Assembly (NCBI GenBank): GCA_963676655.2
Contig: CAXXKX010000003.1
Span: 2,852,001 to 2,916,000 of the forward strand
DNA: 64,000 nucleotides
Direction of reading: 5' to 3'
DNA from: G963676655 sp963676655
Lineage (GTDB): Bacteria; Verrucomicrobiota; Lentisphaeria; Victivallales; Victivallaceae
In this document: positions 36,773 through 45,779 of the stretch, piece by piece
Numbering within the stretch: position 1 is the stretch's first letter
How the letters are laid out: every line of letters begins with the position of its first letter
Program-made: the position numbers and the translations under genes
Notes under the pieces: generated by a model
Seen by the model: only the letters and a program-made list of their open reading frames with translations
Databases searched by the model: none
Told to the model about the DNA's origin: nothing

Positions 36773-36809
36773 AATATCGTTTAATCTTGCATGCCGGGGA
36801 GTTTAATTT

Positions 36810-37700
36810 TTAAACGGTGTTCCAGAGGGAAGGGCGGATTATTGTTTCGGGGAATGCCGGAACGATTGCTTTGACCTGTTTACAGATATCATGCGGCAGC
36901 GCCCCCAGACTCATCAGGGCTATATTCTCATCGAGTTGGGAGCGGGTGTCCACGCCGGTTAAAATACTGGTAACCGCAGGGTTGGACATCACGAATCTGG
37001 CGCATAACTCCGGAAGTGAAATTCCGATTGACCCGGCCAATTCATTAAGTTTCCGACGGATCGGGATTATGGCTCCCAGACTCGTTCTGATTTGTCCTTC
37101 AGGCATCATCAGCAAACCTTGAAGATACAAACTGCGAGTAAATATTTTAATGTTTTCAGACGCCGCCTCTGATAAAAAGCCGTCATAACGCTTATCCAGA
37201 ATATTATATGGCAACTGAACATATTCGACCTTCTTTTTCAGGGTTTCAGCACAGTATCCGGTGCTATCCAGAGATACTCCGCACCCCCTGATCAAGCCCC
37301 GTGATTCCAGTTTCCCCAGAATATCCAGATACTTTAAATCATCCTCCCGGTGGAACAAGCAGACATGTAAATAATCCATCCGCAGTTTGCGCAAGGAGTT
37401 TTCGACGGATTCGGTAATAAACTTCTCTGCGTCAACGGCTGACAGATTATGTACAGAAACCGGTGGAACTTTACTTACTATCTGAATGTTTTCCTGTAAC
37501 TTTAATTCTGATAACGCACGTCCTATTACTTCTTCGCTGTCGCCATAAACCGCTGCGGTGTCCAAAGTATTAACGCCGCCTTCCCACGCCCTTGCAATAA
37601 TATCGCGTGCGGTTTCATACGACGGCTTGCCCCGGGAATTCGCGACTCCGTAATCAAGTCCGAACTGCACTGTTCCCAACTGAATTCTGGAGAACTTCAT
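36810..37700 (-). CDS. Aldo/keto reductase
   Basis: This 296-aa (alpha/beta)8 oxidoreductase has NTLDTAAVYGDSEEVIGRAL (catalytic Asp and Tyr), IVSKVPP (Lys), DYLHVCLFHREDD (His) and the C-terminal NPAVTSILTGVDTRSQLDEN nucleotide-binding segment. It is likely NADP(H)-dependent. The start overlaps the stop of the SDR gene upstream (ATGA), so the two are translationally coupled. L-fucose, L-rhamnose and galactose oxidation routes in bacteria often pair such enzymes, but the substrate here is not shown by the sequence. Confidence 0.92.
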   Translation of the reverse strand: MKFSRIQLGTVQFGLDYGVANSRGKPSYETARDIIARAWEGGVNTLDTAAVYGDSEEVIGRALSELKLQENIQIVSKVPPVSVHNLSAVDAEKFITESVENSLRKLRMDYLHVCLFHREDDLKYLDILGKLESRGLIRGCGVSLDSTGYCAETLKKKVEYVQLPYNILDKRYDGFLSEAASENIKIFTRSLYLQGLLMMPEGQIRTSLGAIIPIRRKLNELAGSIGISLPELCARFVMSNPAVTSILTGVDTRSQLDENIALMSLGALPHDICKQVKAIVPAFPETIIRPSLWNTV

Positions 37701-38485
37701 TTTGCGGTATAACCTCCATCGACCGGAATATTGGTTCCGGTTATATAAGCAGACGCTTCAGAACCCAGAAAGACAATGATCCCTTTTAGATCGGTATCGT
37801 TGGCCATACGTCCCAGCTGAGTTCTCGCATTATATTGTTTAAGGAAAATTTCCGGATGATTCGGGGTTTGAAAACCGCCGGGCGAAACGCAGTTCACTCT
37901 GATATTATACGGTCCCAGAATACTGGCCGCCCAACGGGTGAAATTGATCATTCCGCCTTTTTCATAAAAATAAATCGGTGAAGGATCGGGGTTCATATCG
38001 GTGCCGGCATAATTAGCCATTTCCACGCCGATCATGCCCATCATTGAACCGATGTTGATAATCGACCCGCCCGCTTGTTTTTTCATGTCTTCGGCAAATA
38101 AATGAGTTATTTTAAACAACGCGGAGGCGTTGACATGCAAACTTTTATCGAACTCTTCCAGTGGATGATCCCAGCCGTCGCAGGCGCTTCGGGTCACCGC
38201 GTTATTGACCAGAATGTCCAGACGGCCACTGCTCCCGATAATTTCATCATGGAGCCTCAGAATGGAACTTTCATCCGAGAGATCCAGGCTCATCGCAGTT
38301 ACCTTGTAACCTTTTTTACGTTCTTCAGAAGCAACTTGCTCCAGTGCGTTTGTGTTGCGTGATGCGATATAGGTTTCCGCTCCTGCCTCCGCCAGTGCCG
38401 CAACGATTTGACGTCCGTATTGACCGGCTCCGCCGGTAACCAGCGCGACTTTTCCTTCTAAAGAAAATGTATCCAGAACATTCAT
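37697..38485 (-). CDS. Short-chain dehydrogenase/reductase (SDR)
   Basis: This 262-aa classical SDR has VTGGAGQYGRQI (nucleotide-binding Gly motif), DILVNNAV, INIGSMMG (Ser) and YFYEKGG (the Tyr-x3-Lys pair). The C-terminus is NIPVDGGYTAK. It probably oxidises a sugar or sugar-acid hydroxyl (gluconate 5-dehydrogenase-like relatives are common). It is the first gene of a two-gene unit with the aldo/keto reductase and diverges from the FadR-type regulator at 38850, which is the obvious candidate for controlling it. Confidence 0.92.
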   Translation of the reverse strand: MNVLDTFSLEGKVALVTGGAGQYGRQIVAALAEAGAETYIASRNTNALEQVASEERKKGYKVTAMSLDLSDESSILRLHDEIIGSSGRLDILVNNAVTRSACDGWDHPLEEFDKSLHVNASALFKITHLFAEDMKKQAGGSIINIGSMMGMIGVEMANYAGTDMNPDPSPIYFYEKGGMINFTRWAASILGPYNIRVNCVSPGGFQTPNHPEIFLKQYNARTQLGRMANDTDLKGIIVFLGSEASAYITGTNIPVDGGYTAK

Positions 38486-38737
38486 AATATTATCCTCTAT
38501 ACCTTGTAACTTTTTGTTTCAGATTTCTTAAAGCAACCTCATAACCCTCTGTATACGGGGGTGATTTTCAGGCCTATTTATGCTTGCCCCGGCAGGATTA
38601 ATTGCTGCAACGGCGAAACCAGACCTGCAAAAGCGACTCAAAATCAAGTCAGTAGTACTGATATGATAATGTCGTCTTGTTATTTATAATATCTTATGTA
38701 TTTGAAAAAACAACAGGATATTATGTAAAATTTATAA

Positions 38738-38751
38738 GATTTTATAAAATC
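38738..38751 (+). promoter_or_regulatory. Perfect 14-bp palindrome, candidate operator
   Basis: GATTTTATAAAATC is a perfect palindrome 23 bp upstream of the -35 box of the FadR-type regulator gene. A direct repeat of its right arm (TTATAAAAT) follows at 38761-38769. Base composition alone makes such palindromes more frequent here, so the assignment is moderate. Confidence 0.4.
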
Positions 38752-38774
38752 CTAAAAATATTATAAAATACCTC

Positions 38775-38802
38775 TTGACATTTTTCTCCAGTCCTGTATA
38801 AT
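38775..38802 (+). promoter_or_regulatory. Sigma-70 promoter of the FadR-type regulator gene
   Basis: TTGACA (38775-38780), 16 bases, TATAAT (38797-38802): both boxes are consensus. The leader to the ATG is about 40 bases and contains GAAAGGA. Confidence 0.78.
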
Positions 38803-38849
38803 TAGAGTAAACGGCAAAAATAAGCTGGGTAATTTGAAAGGAATGAATA

Positions 38850-39620
38850 ATGAACAATCCTAAAATAATCAAAACCGAGGCGACCTATAAAAAAATGGCT
38901 TATGATTATATCTATGAAAAGATCGCCCGGGGGTTGTATGTCAATGGAGACAGAATAGTTTCGAAAACTATTGCGAAGGAAATGAAAATATCCCTGGCTC
39001 CGGTACGCGAGGCGATAATGGAGATGGCTGCCAGCGGGCTGATAGAGTATCGTCCCCATGCAGGGGCAGTGGTCAGAGATGTTTCCAAGCGGGAACTTTT
39101 GCAATACTTGAAATTACGTATTCTTGTTGAACCGTTTGCGGCCAAAGAAGCGGCCAAATACGCTTCAAATAAGGATTTGGTAACTCTCGAAAAGATATAT
39201 CAGCATATGCAGGATATTGCAAAGGACATTGATAAAGAAAAAGATCCTGAAGAACAGAGTCGAAACTTTATCAGGTTCAATCATGCGGATATGTGCTTTC
39301 ATATAGAAATGCTTAAAGCGACAAATAATTTAGCGCTGAAGAGATTCGGGCAACTCCTGATGGACTCCTTCTATCTGAATGGAATTAAACATAATCTTTC
39401 TGAAAATAAATATGAATCCCGCAGTTATCATATTAAAGAAAGCCTTGACACTCACCTGGTTGTCCTGCGAGCTCTGCTCAAGCGGGACCCGAAGCAGGCG
39501 GAAGAAGCGATGCGAAACAGTCTGACAATCGGACATCAAAATATTCTTGAAGATGAGCCGACGGAAGATTCTCTTCCATATTCTCTGAATGAAGAACTGA
39601 TTAATACTATTCTTGGTTAA
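38850..39620 (+). CDS. GntR-family regulator of the FadR (FCD) type
   Basis: This 256-aa protein has residues about 12-80 forming the GntR winged helix (VSKTIAKEMKISLAPVREAI, GLIEYRPHAGAVVRDVS). Residues about 85-235 are the all-helical FCD effector domain (LKLRILVEPFAAKEAA, NHADMCFHIEMLKATNN, HLVVLRALLKRDPKQAEEAM), with His residues positioned as usual for metal binding. FCD regulators commonly respond to sugar acids. It diverges from the SDR/AKR pair and precedes the LamG-containing protein by 32 bp, so both may be controlled by it. Confidence 0.92.
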   Translation: MNNPKIIKTEATYKKMAYDYIYEKIARGLYVNGDRIVSKTIAKEMKISLAPVREAIMEMAASGLIEYRPHAGAVVRDVSKRELLQYLKLRILVEPFAAKEAAKYASNKDLVTLEKIYQHMQDIAKDIDKEKDPEEQSRNFIRFNHADMCFHIEMLKATNNLALKRFGQLLMDSFYLNGIKHNLSENKYESRSYHIKESLDTHLVVLRALLKRDPKQAEEAMRNSLTIGHQNILEDEPTEDSLPYSLNEELINTILG

Positions 39621-39652
39621 TAAAACGCTATCAATATAAAAAAGGACAAAAA

Positions 39653-42600
39653 ATGAAAAAAATATTTTTCCCCTGGCCTCTGGTGATGATCGTACTGACT
39701 CTTGTTAACACAATTTATGCGAGTGAAAGGAACCACGATCTGGTATTGCATTATACATTTGACAAGAACGACGGGGATACAGTTATAGACCATAGCGGTT
39801 TCGGGAACAACGGAAAAGCGCATAATACAAAATATCTCAAATCTGAACAGGGTCGCAAGGGAATTATGCGTTTCAATGGAACAACCGCGTATGTTGATTG
39901 CGGAGATAATAAATCAACTCAGGTGAAGGGTGATTTCAGTTTTTCGATGTGGGTGCGCTTGAATGGCGAGTTGAAGAATGGTCACAGTTTGATATTTGGT
40001 GAATCTGCGGCGTCAAGTTTCTGGCTGGCTTTTGCCCAATATAACACTTTGGCGCTGTATTATCGTTACCGCAGCCCGATTTACGGGCTTGAAAGGATGG
40101 CCATTCCGGTTGATCGCACAATAATAGGTTCTGACTGGTCTCATATTACCGTTGTTGTTGAGTATCCCCGCTGCAGATTTTACCGCAACGGCAAGTTGGT
40201 GAAAGATGCCTGGATGATTGTTCCGGGGATGGGGAAATGCTGGCATTCCAGTCGCAAATATCTTGGCGGCGATCCTAAAAAGCATGGCGCGCCGATTGAT
40301 TTGGACGAACTGCGTTTGTATCGCCGGGCTTTGAGTAAAGATGAAGTTGCGGCGCTTGCTGCCGGCAAAGAACTGCCTGCTCGCAATGAAGTTGAATTGG
40401 CGACTGAACCGAAATGGTATAAAAACGAATTAACATTCAGGATAAATTCCAAAGGGATTGGCAGTGGGAAATGCCTGGTTGAGTATAATGTTAAAGCAAT
40501 TGGTCTGGACAAAAGATATAGAAAAACGATAAAAATGTCCGAACCGGCGGGAACCGGTACCAAACGTGCGGTTGCTTCATTAACGCTTCCACTGAATGAG
40601 TTGTCAGGCAAAGCAGGAGAGGTGATGGCGAAAATTCTCTCTCCTGATAACAAGGTTTTAGCAGTGGTAAGACGCCAGTTTCTGATTAAAAAACCGGCAT
40701 GGGTCCATACAAAAGAGGGGTATACTGATACTGTCCCGGCTCCGTGGACGCCGGTTAAAGTCACTAAGACTGGTGACGGGTTCAATGTGGCGGTCTGGGG
40801 CAGGATATATACATTCGGCAAGACTCCGTTTCTGGTGCAGGTAAAATCCGCCGGCGCTGATCTGCTGGAAGCGCCGGTAAAACTGGTGACAACTCTTGAC
40901 GGAAAAAGCTCAAACTGGCAATATGTCTCAGCCAGACTGGTTTCTTCCGATAGTAAATCATGTGTTATCAAACAAACATTCAAGAACCGGGCGCTGAAAC
41001 TCGAAATTACCGCAACCATTGAATATGATGGTTATATTATCTTCGATACTAATTTACAGGCTGACAGAAAATGTGAAATTGACAAACTGATCCTCGATAT
41101 TCCCGTCAAATCAGAATATGCGAAATTTTGCTATGGCGACAGGGTTTATCCGATGCCCATGAAGCCAAAAATACCAATGGGCATGTATTATAGCGGGGCA
41201 ATAAAAAAGGATCTGGCGTTTCGCTTTTCCCCGAACGTCTGGGTGGCGGATGACAAACGCAGTTTATGCTGGCAGGCGGAATCCGATCAGTTCTGGAATT
41301 ACGGCAATATCGATAAGGCCATTGAAATACTGCCGAGAGGCAAAACAACCACTATCCAGGCCAATTTCATCGACCGGAAAACCGTGATGAAGCCGCGGGA
41401 AAAACGTAACATTCGTTTCGCGCTGCTTGCCACTCCGACCAGGCCATGGAAAAAAAGCGCGATGGATTTTCATCTCATAAGAAGCGAGCCGTGGGGCGAG
41501 GATTTGAATTTACCGGATCGTAAAGTGGAAGGCAAAGCCGCCTTGCAATACATCGCGGATCACGGCGTGAAACAATTATTCTATCGAACCGCGTGTATAT
41601 GGCCATATCCAATGCCGCTGGGGAATGAATGGTTCTCACAGCAACTTAAAAGAATGGTTGAGGCGGCTCATCAGAAAGGAATAAAAGTTCATCCTTATCT
41701 GTTCCATCAACGCTATCCGGTTATTGTCCCTGAGTTTGAATTTAACGGACTGCAGATGGTCAAACGTCCTATCCGAGTAATGAAAGAGGGCGGCAAACCA
41801 AGATATACTCCCCGCCCCGGTTCGTTATCGATCGAAAACGGAGTGGTATCCCAGGCCGCTGTGTTCATAACCTATCAAAGCATGGCGGTTCAGGATTCCT
41901 ACTTGCACAGTCTGGCTGAACGCCTGGATAAATATGGTGAAGACGGTATTTTCCTGGATGGAACGGCCCACTTGCCGCCCGGAGCTAATCTTGAAGCCGG
42001 AGCCGGTTATCTTGATGAAAAGGGTAAATTACACGAAACTTACCCGACCTTTGCCGTCAGGAAATTCATGCAGCGTCTTTACAATGTTATTAAGTCCAGA
42101 AAACCTGATGCGGTTATCGATGTTCACTGTTCATTCAGCAATAATCCTTCGGGGCAGGCCTATGCTGATATTCTCTGGACCGGCGAACACTGGTGGCATT
42201 TGCGTGGAAAAGGAACCAATTATGTCGCCGGAGAGTTCCCGCTTGATATGGCAAGAACAGAGTTTTCGGGCAGACAGCAGGGAGTTCCGGTACAGATGAT
42301 CGGGTATCGACTCGGTTCCAAGATGAAAGTCTCCGCCACAAGTCTTCTGCTTGATACTCCGGTAAGGGCGAATAATAGAGGTCTTGATCAAATTCTTGCT
42401 GCTCGCAAGGGAGGGAATAAGGAGAAAAATCATACTTTAACAATGTTTAAAGTGTGGGCTTTGCGCGACAAGTTCGACGTAAAAAATGCCAAAATTCACT
42501 TCTATTACGAAAATGGCGATTACGTCAAGGTCTCGCCGGCAGATTGCTACAGTACTATTTTTGTCCATCCCGAACATAGAGTTCTGGCTTTTGTGACAAA

Positions 42601-42787
42601 CCGTTCAAAAGAGACGCAGAATGTAACGGTAAAATTCAACCTGGACAAGCTGAAAATGCAAGGCAAAAAACTTAAAGTTGAAGATGCGTTGAACAATAAG
42701 CCGCTTAAAATTACCAGTGACGGGTCGGTAACTTTGCCTTTGGGATCGGAAGAATGGACCTATTTGACGGTGCAGGAGGATAAATAA
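39653..42787 (+). CDS. Secreted LamG-domain protein with GH123/DUF6067-like catalytic region
   Basis: This 1044-aa protein starts after AAGGAC. Signal peptide (to about IYA at residue 24). A LamG/concanavalin-like domain follows (VLHYTFDKNDGDTVIDHSGF to IDLDELRLYRRALSKDEVA, about 30-235). Then come beta-rich linkers, and a large C-terminal region with FALLATPTRPWKKSAMDFHL, KGIKVHPYLFHQRYP and YGEDGIFLDGTAHLPPG (candidate catalytic acids). The TPTRP stretch and TIM-barrel pattern recall uncharacterised GH123-related families such as DUF6067. The C-terminus (residues about 950-1040) is a small beta-sandwich. Substrate unknown. It begins a long plus-strand catabolic run. Confidence 0.65.
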   Translation: MKKIFFPWPLVMIVLTLVNTIYASERNHDLVLHYTFDKNDGDTVIDHSGFGNNGKAHNTKYLKSEQGRKGIMRFNGTTAYVDCGDNKSTQVKGDFSFSMWVRLNGELKNGHSLIFGESAASSFWLAFAQYNTLALYYRYRSPIYGLERMAIPVDRTIIGSDWSHITVVVEYPRCRFYRNGKLVKDAWMIVPGMGKCWHSSRKYLGGDPKKHGAPIDLDELRLYRRALSKDEVAALAAGKELPARNEVELATEPKWYKNELTFRINSKGIGSGKCLVEYNVKAIGLDKRYRKTIKMSEPAGTGTKRAVASLTLPLNELSGKAGEVMAKILSPDNKVLAVVRRQFLIKKPAWVHTKEGYTDTVPAPWTPVKVTKTGDGFNVAVWGRIYTFGKTPFLVQVKSAGADLLEAPVKLVTTLDGKSSNWQYVSARLVSSDSKSCVIKQTFKNRALKLEITATIEYDGYIIFDTNLQADRKCEIDKLILDIPVKSEYAKFCYGDRVYPMPMKPKIPMGMYYSGAIKKDLAFRFSPNVWVADDKRSLCWQAESDQFWNYGNIDKAIEILPRGKTTTIQANFIDRKTVMKPREKRNIRFALLATPTRPWKKSAMDFHLIRSEPWGEDLNLPDRKVEGKAALQYIADHGVKQLFYRTACIWPYPMPLGNEWFSQQLKRMVEAAHQKGIKVHPYLFHQRYPVIVPEFEFNGLQMVKRPIRVMKEGGKPRYTPRPGSLSIENGVVSQAAVFITYQSMAVQDSYLHSLAERLDKYGEDGIFLDGTAHLPPGANLEAGAGYLDEKGKLHETYPTFAVRKFMQRLYNVIKSRKPDAVIDVHCSFSNNPSGQAYADILWTGEHWWHLRGKGTNYVAGEFPLDMARTEFSGRQQGVPVQMIGYRLGSKMKVSATSLLLDTPVRANNRGLDQILAARKGGNKEKNHTLTMFKVWALRDKFDVKNAKIHFYYENGDYVKVSPADCYSTIFVHPEHRVLAFVTNRSKETQNVTVKFNLDKLKMQGKKLKVEDALNNKPLKITSDGSVTLPLGSEEWTYLTVQEDK

Positions 42788-42933
42788 TTATTTATACAGA
42801 TTAATTAATCAGCAAGAGAAAAGGAGAAAGCATAAATAGTGTTTCCGGGTTACAGATGGATAACAAACAGAGAATGAATAGATATAATCATTATTAGCCG
42901 AACAACAAAATAATACAAGAAACGGAGGAAAAT

Positions 42934-43626
42934 ATGAACGGGTTGAAATTTCGAAAAAGTCGATTGGGTTTTACACTGATTGAATTGCTGGTTGTGATCG
43001 CAATCATCGCGATCCTCGCAAGTATGCTGCTGCCGGCTTTGAATAAAGCCAGGGACAGAGCTAAAAGCATAAAATGCATCAATAACCTTAAACAAATAGG
43101 TCTGGGTTTCCAGCTCTATGCGGACGACTCTGAAGGGTATATTCCGGTATATCAATCATGGAATGACGGTGGCGCGCCGGTTCGCACCTGGTCGCAGACC
43201 TTGATGATCGATAATAGTTATATGAAATTTCAGCCGGATTTAGTGCAATGCCCAAGCTGGGTTGCCAAATTCTCAAAACCCTGGGAAGAAACCTATGGGA
43301 TGCCGCTGTATGGTTACTATTCGGCTTTCTGGTATTTCTTATCGGAACCCTGGATGGCTGGTAAAACTCATATTAGAAGTATCATCTTGCGCAAAATAAA
43401 AAATCCTTCTAAGGTATACACGCTTATTGATAGTATTAATGTCAGCAGTCAGCGGCAGTCCGTATTTGTTGCATCCGGTTCGCTCACGATTCACATGAGA
43501 CACGACAATAGAGCCAATACTCTTAAAGCGGACGGCAGTGCCAGCCCTGAAGGGCGTGGATACATCGCCGCCGATGACACTTTATTCAAGGTAACCTTTG
43601 ACGGCAAAAGTGTCATTACCCCGTAA
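42934..43626 (+). CDS. Pseudopilin-like protein with N-terminal methylation motif
   Basis: This 230-aa protein starts after CGGAGGA. The sequence KSRLGFTLIELLVVIAII contains the canonical Gly before Phe, so it is the only one of the five pseudopilins here with a standard prepilin-peptidase site. It ends with RHDNRANTLKADGSASPEG, a clean H-x9-DG motif. The sialidase-fold gene begins 9 bp after its stop. It lies 146 bp behind the LamG protein gene, and the spacer has no clear promoter, so transcription through from upstream is possible. Confidence 0.88.
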   Translation: MNGLKFRKSRLGFTLIELLVVIAIIAILASMLLPALNKARDRAKSIKCINNLKQIGLGFQLYADDSEGYIPVYQSWNDGGAPVRTWSQTLMIDNSYMKFQPDLVQCPSWVAKFSKPWEETYGMPLYGYYSAFWYFLSEPWMAGKTHIRSIILRKIKNPSKVYTLIDSINVSSQRQSVFVASGSLTIHMRHDNRANTLKADGSASPEGRGYIAADDTLFKVTFDGKSVITP

Positions 43627-43635
43627 AACAAAAGC

Positions 43636-44778
43636 ATGACAATGAATATAACAACAAAGATAGTACATAGTGGTTTTGACGGTAAAACCTGTTGGGTTCA
43701 TGCTCGTCCGGCGGTGATGCCGGCATCTGACGGCGCTGGTTCGGTAATTCTGATAACCGCTTACCCTTTGCGGCTGACCGGCGACGATGTTTTTTATACG
43801 ACTCACACTATGTATTCTGATGATCTCGGCACAACCTGGACGGAATTTATTCCCGGTGAAGAAACGCTTGGACGCAGAAAAATATCCGGCGGCCGCGAAG
43901 AAGTCGCCAGTGATTTAATGCCGGCCTGGCATGAAGCGACGCAAACCATTTTGATGACCGGACATACCGTCGTTTATAAAGACGATAAAATAGTTCCCGG
44001 CATTCGGCCCCGGAGTACTGTCTGGTCAACCCTGGATCTAAAAAAACGCCAATGGTCAGCTTATAATAAGTTGATCATGCCTGACACTGAAAAATTTTTC
44101 AATGCGGGTGCTGGTTCGACCCAACGGGTTGATTTAGCCAATGGGGATATCTTACTGCCGATCTACTATCACGAGAATATCGCGCAGGGAGAGTACTTGG
44201 CGACAGTTCTGCGTTGTTCTTTTGATGGCGTAAATCTCAAATATCTTGAACATGGTTCGGAGTTGTCAATCGCCCAGCCGCGCGGGTTCTGCGAGCCTTC
44301 GCTCTGCATGGTAAAGGGGCGCTTTATTCTGACTTTGCGCAACGATGAAGCCGGTTACGTGTGTGACAGCGCTGATGGTTTGCACTTTTCCCCGCCGAAG
44401 CTTTGGACGTTTGATGACGGCAGTGATCTGGGTAATTACAACACCCAGCAGCATTGGCTGGTGCATGAGGACCGGTTATTCCTGATTTATACCCGGCGGG
44501 GCGCGAACAATGATAATGTAATGCGTCATCGGGCTCCGTTGTTTATGGCGGAGGTAGACCCGGAAAAGCTTTGTGTGATACGCGACAGCGAAATCGAATT
44601 GGTGCCAAACCGGGGGGCCAGGCTTGGAAACTTTGGCGTCAGCCGATTGTCCGCGAACGAATATCTGGTCGTGGTTTCTGAATGGATGCAGACCACCCAA
44701 CCGGACCCGTTCGACTACACGGTTTGTCAAAAATACGGCAGCGATAACAACATTTTCATGGTCAAGGTGACTTTTTAA
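43636..44778 (+). CDS. Sialidase-fold (BNR/Asp-box) glycosidase or related six-blade propeller enzyme
   Basis: This 380-aa protein shows sialidase-superfamily features: HARPAVMPASDG near the N-terminus, an Asp-box (YSDDLGTTW at about 57-65), a second weaker repeat (SCDSADGLHF-like), PRGFCEPSLCMVKGRFILTLR with candidate acidic residues, and LGNFGVSRLSANEYLVVVS. No signal peptide is visible, so it is cytoplasmic. Members without clear Arg-triad alignment may cleave sugars other than sialic acid. Two ATG codons (43636, 43642) are possible starts and neither has a strong ribosome site. It sits between a pseudopilin and a secreted hydrolase. Confidence 0.72.
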   Translation: MTMNITTKIVHSGFDGKTCWVHARPAVMPASDGAGSVILITAYPLRLTGDDVFYTTHTMYSDDLGTTWTEFIPGEETLGRRKISGGREEVASDLMPAWHEATQTILMTGHTVVYKDDKIVPGIRPRSTVWSTLDLKKRQWSAYNKLIMPDTEKFFNAGAGSTQRVDLANGDILLPIYYHENIAQGEYLATVLRCSFDGVNLKYLEHGSELSIAQPRGFCEPSLCMVKGRFILTLRNDEAGYVCDSADGLHFSPPKLWTFDDGSDLGNYNTQQHWLVHEDRLFLIYTRRGANNDNVMRHRAPLFMAEVDPEKLCVIRDSEIELVPNRGARLGNFGVSRLSANEYLVVVSEWMQTTQPDPFDYTVCQKYGSDNNIFMVKVTF

Positions 44779-44796
44779 TAAAAAACGGAGCAGCAT

Positions 44797-45648
44797 ATGA
44801 ATATTCGATGCATGATAAAACCGCTTCTGGTTATATCGTTACTTGGAGCGACTCAACTCAAAGCGGAGCCAATTACTTTAAATTTGTGGAATGACGATCA
44901 TCCGGGAATTATCAAAAACGCGGGTAAGGAAAAACGGTTTGACAAATGGCCGCAAACCGTGGCCAATGTAAGCGTACCCAATATGAATGTCTACCTTCCG
45001 GCAAAAAACAAATCAACGGGAATTGCTCTGGTTTATTGTTCAGGCGGCTCATATAACAAAGTATCGTTTATGTCTGACTACGTGGGGAACGCGGATTATT
45101 TTGTGTCCAGAGGCGTGGCCCTGATTGTCGTCAAGTACCGGACACGTCCGCCCTCAAAAAATGTATCGGATGCGATGAATGACGGATTGCGGGCGGTACG
45201 GATCGTCAGGTCCAGAGCCGGGGAATGGGGTATCAATCCCGAAAAGATCGGAATGCTGGGCGGATCAGCGGGCTCAAATCTTATTTTAAATGCGGCAACG
45301 CATTGGGACAAAGGCGATAAAATGGCGGCAGACCCGGTTCAACGGGTGAGTTCACGCCCCGACTTTATTGTCGTGCTTTGTCCGTGGCCGAATAAACAGT
45401 CTGCTTCAGACTTCAACATAAACAAGGAGACACCGCCGGCTCTTTTATGTTCGGCTCGCGACGACAAAGTTGCCCCGACATCATTCTCCGAAGGAATACT
45501 TGCCGCGTACAAAAAAGTTGGCGTACCGGCCAGGCTCTGGACTGTTGACCGTGGCGGCCACCGTACATTCAGACCGGGTCTTCCCGGTGCGGGATGGAAG
45601 AATATATTATGGCCGTGGTTAAAAAGCATAGGCGTTACATCGCAATAA
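44797..45648 (+). CDS. Secreted alpha/beta-hydrolase, acetyl-xylan-esterase-like
   Basis: This 283-aa protein starts after CGGAGC with a signal peptide (MIKPLLVISLLGATQLKA). The alpha/beta-hydrolase triad is visible: Ser in LGGSAGSNL, Asp in CSARDDKVAP and His in DRGGHRTF. The GGSYNKVSF stretch forms the oxyanion region. Such exported esterases deacylate plant or algal polysaccharides. It follows the sialidase-fold gene by 18 bp, and a 131-bp gap separates it from the aldolase gene. Confidence 0.88.
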   Translation: MNIRCMIKPLLVISLLGATQLKAEPITLNLWNDDHPGIIKNAGKEKRFDKWPQTVANVSVPNMNVYLPAKNKSTGIALVYCSGGSYNKVSFMSDYVGNADYFVSRGVALIVVKYRTRPPSKNVSDAMNDGLRAVRIVRSRAGEWGINPEKIGMLGGSAGSNLILNAATHWDKGDKMAADPVQRVSSRPDFIVVLCPWPNKQSASDFNINKETPPALLCSARDDKVAPTSFSEGILAAYKKVGVPARLWTVDRGGHRTFRPGLPGAGWKNILWPWLKSIGVTSQ

Positions 45649-45779
45649 TAGAACTATGGTAAGCCAGATAAAAGCATAATGGAATTACTCAAAACAGTCA
45701 ATTGAAAAATGAACAGGATAAATCAGATAATTTATAATCAATTTGTCTGAAAATTATAAATAGTTAAAGAAAGAATATC

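Larger units (their letters stand above)
38486..38849. other. 364-bp divergent intergenic region with promoter and AT-rich palindromes
   Basis: The left half shows no convincing ORF, promoter or stable structure. The right half (38730-38770) is AT-rich and holds a perfect 14-bp palindrome at 38738-38751 and two copies of TTATAAAAT (38742-38750 and 38761-38769), followed by the promoter of the FadR-type gene. Confidence 0.5.

Noticed and set aside
40180..41019. Minus-strand open frame of 279 codons
   Set aside because: Overlaps the LamG/GH123-like gene in antisense; no recognisable domain and no ribosome site.
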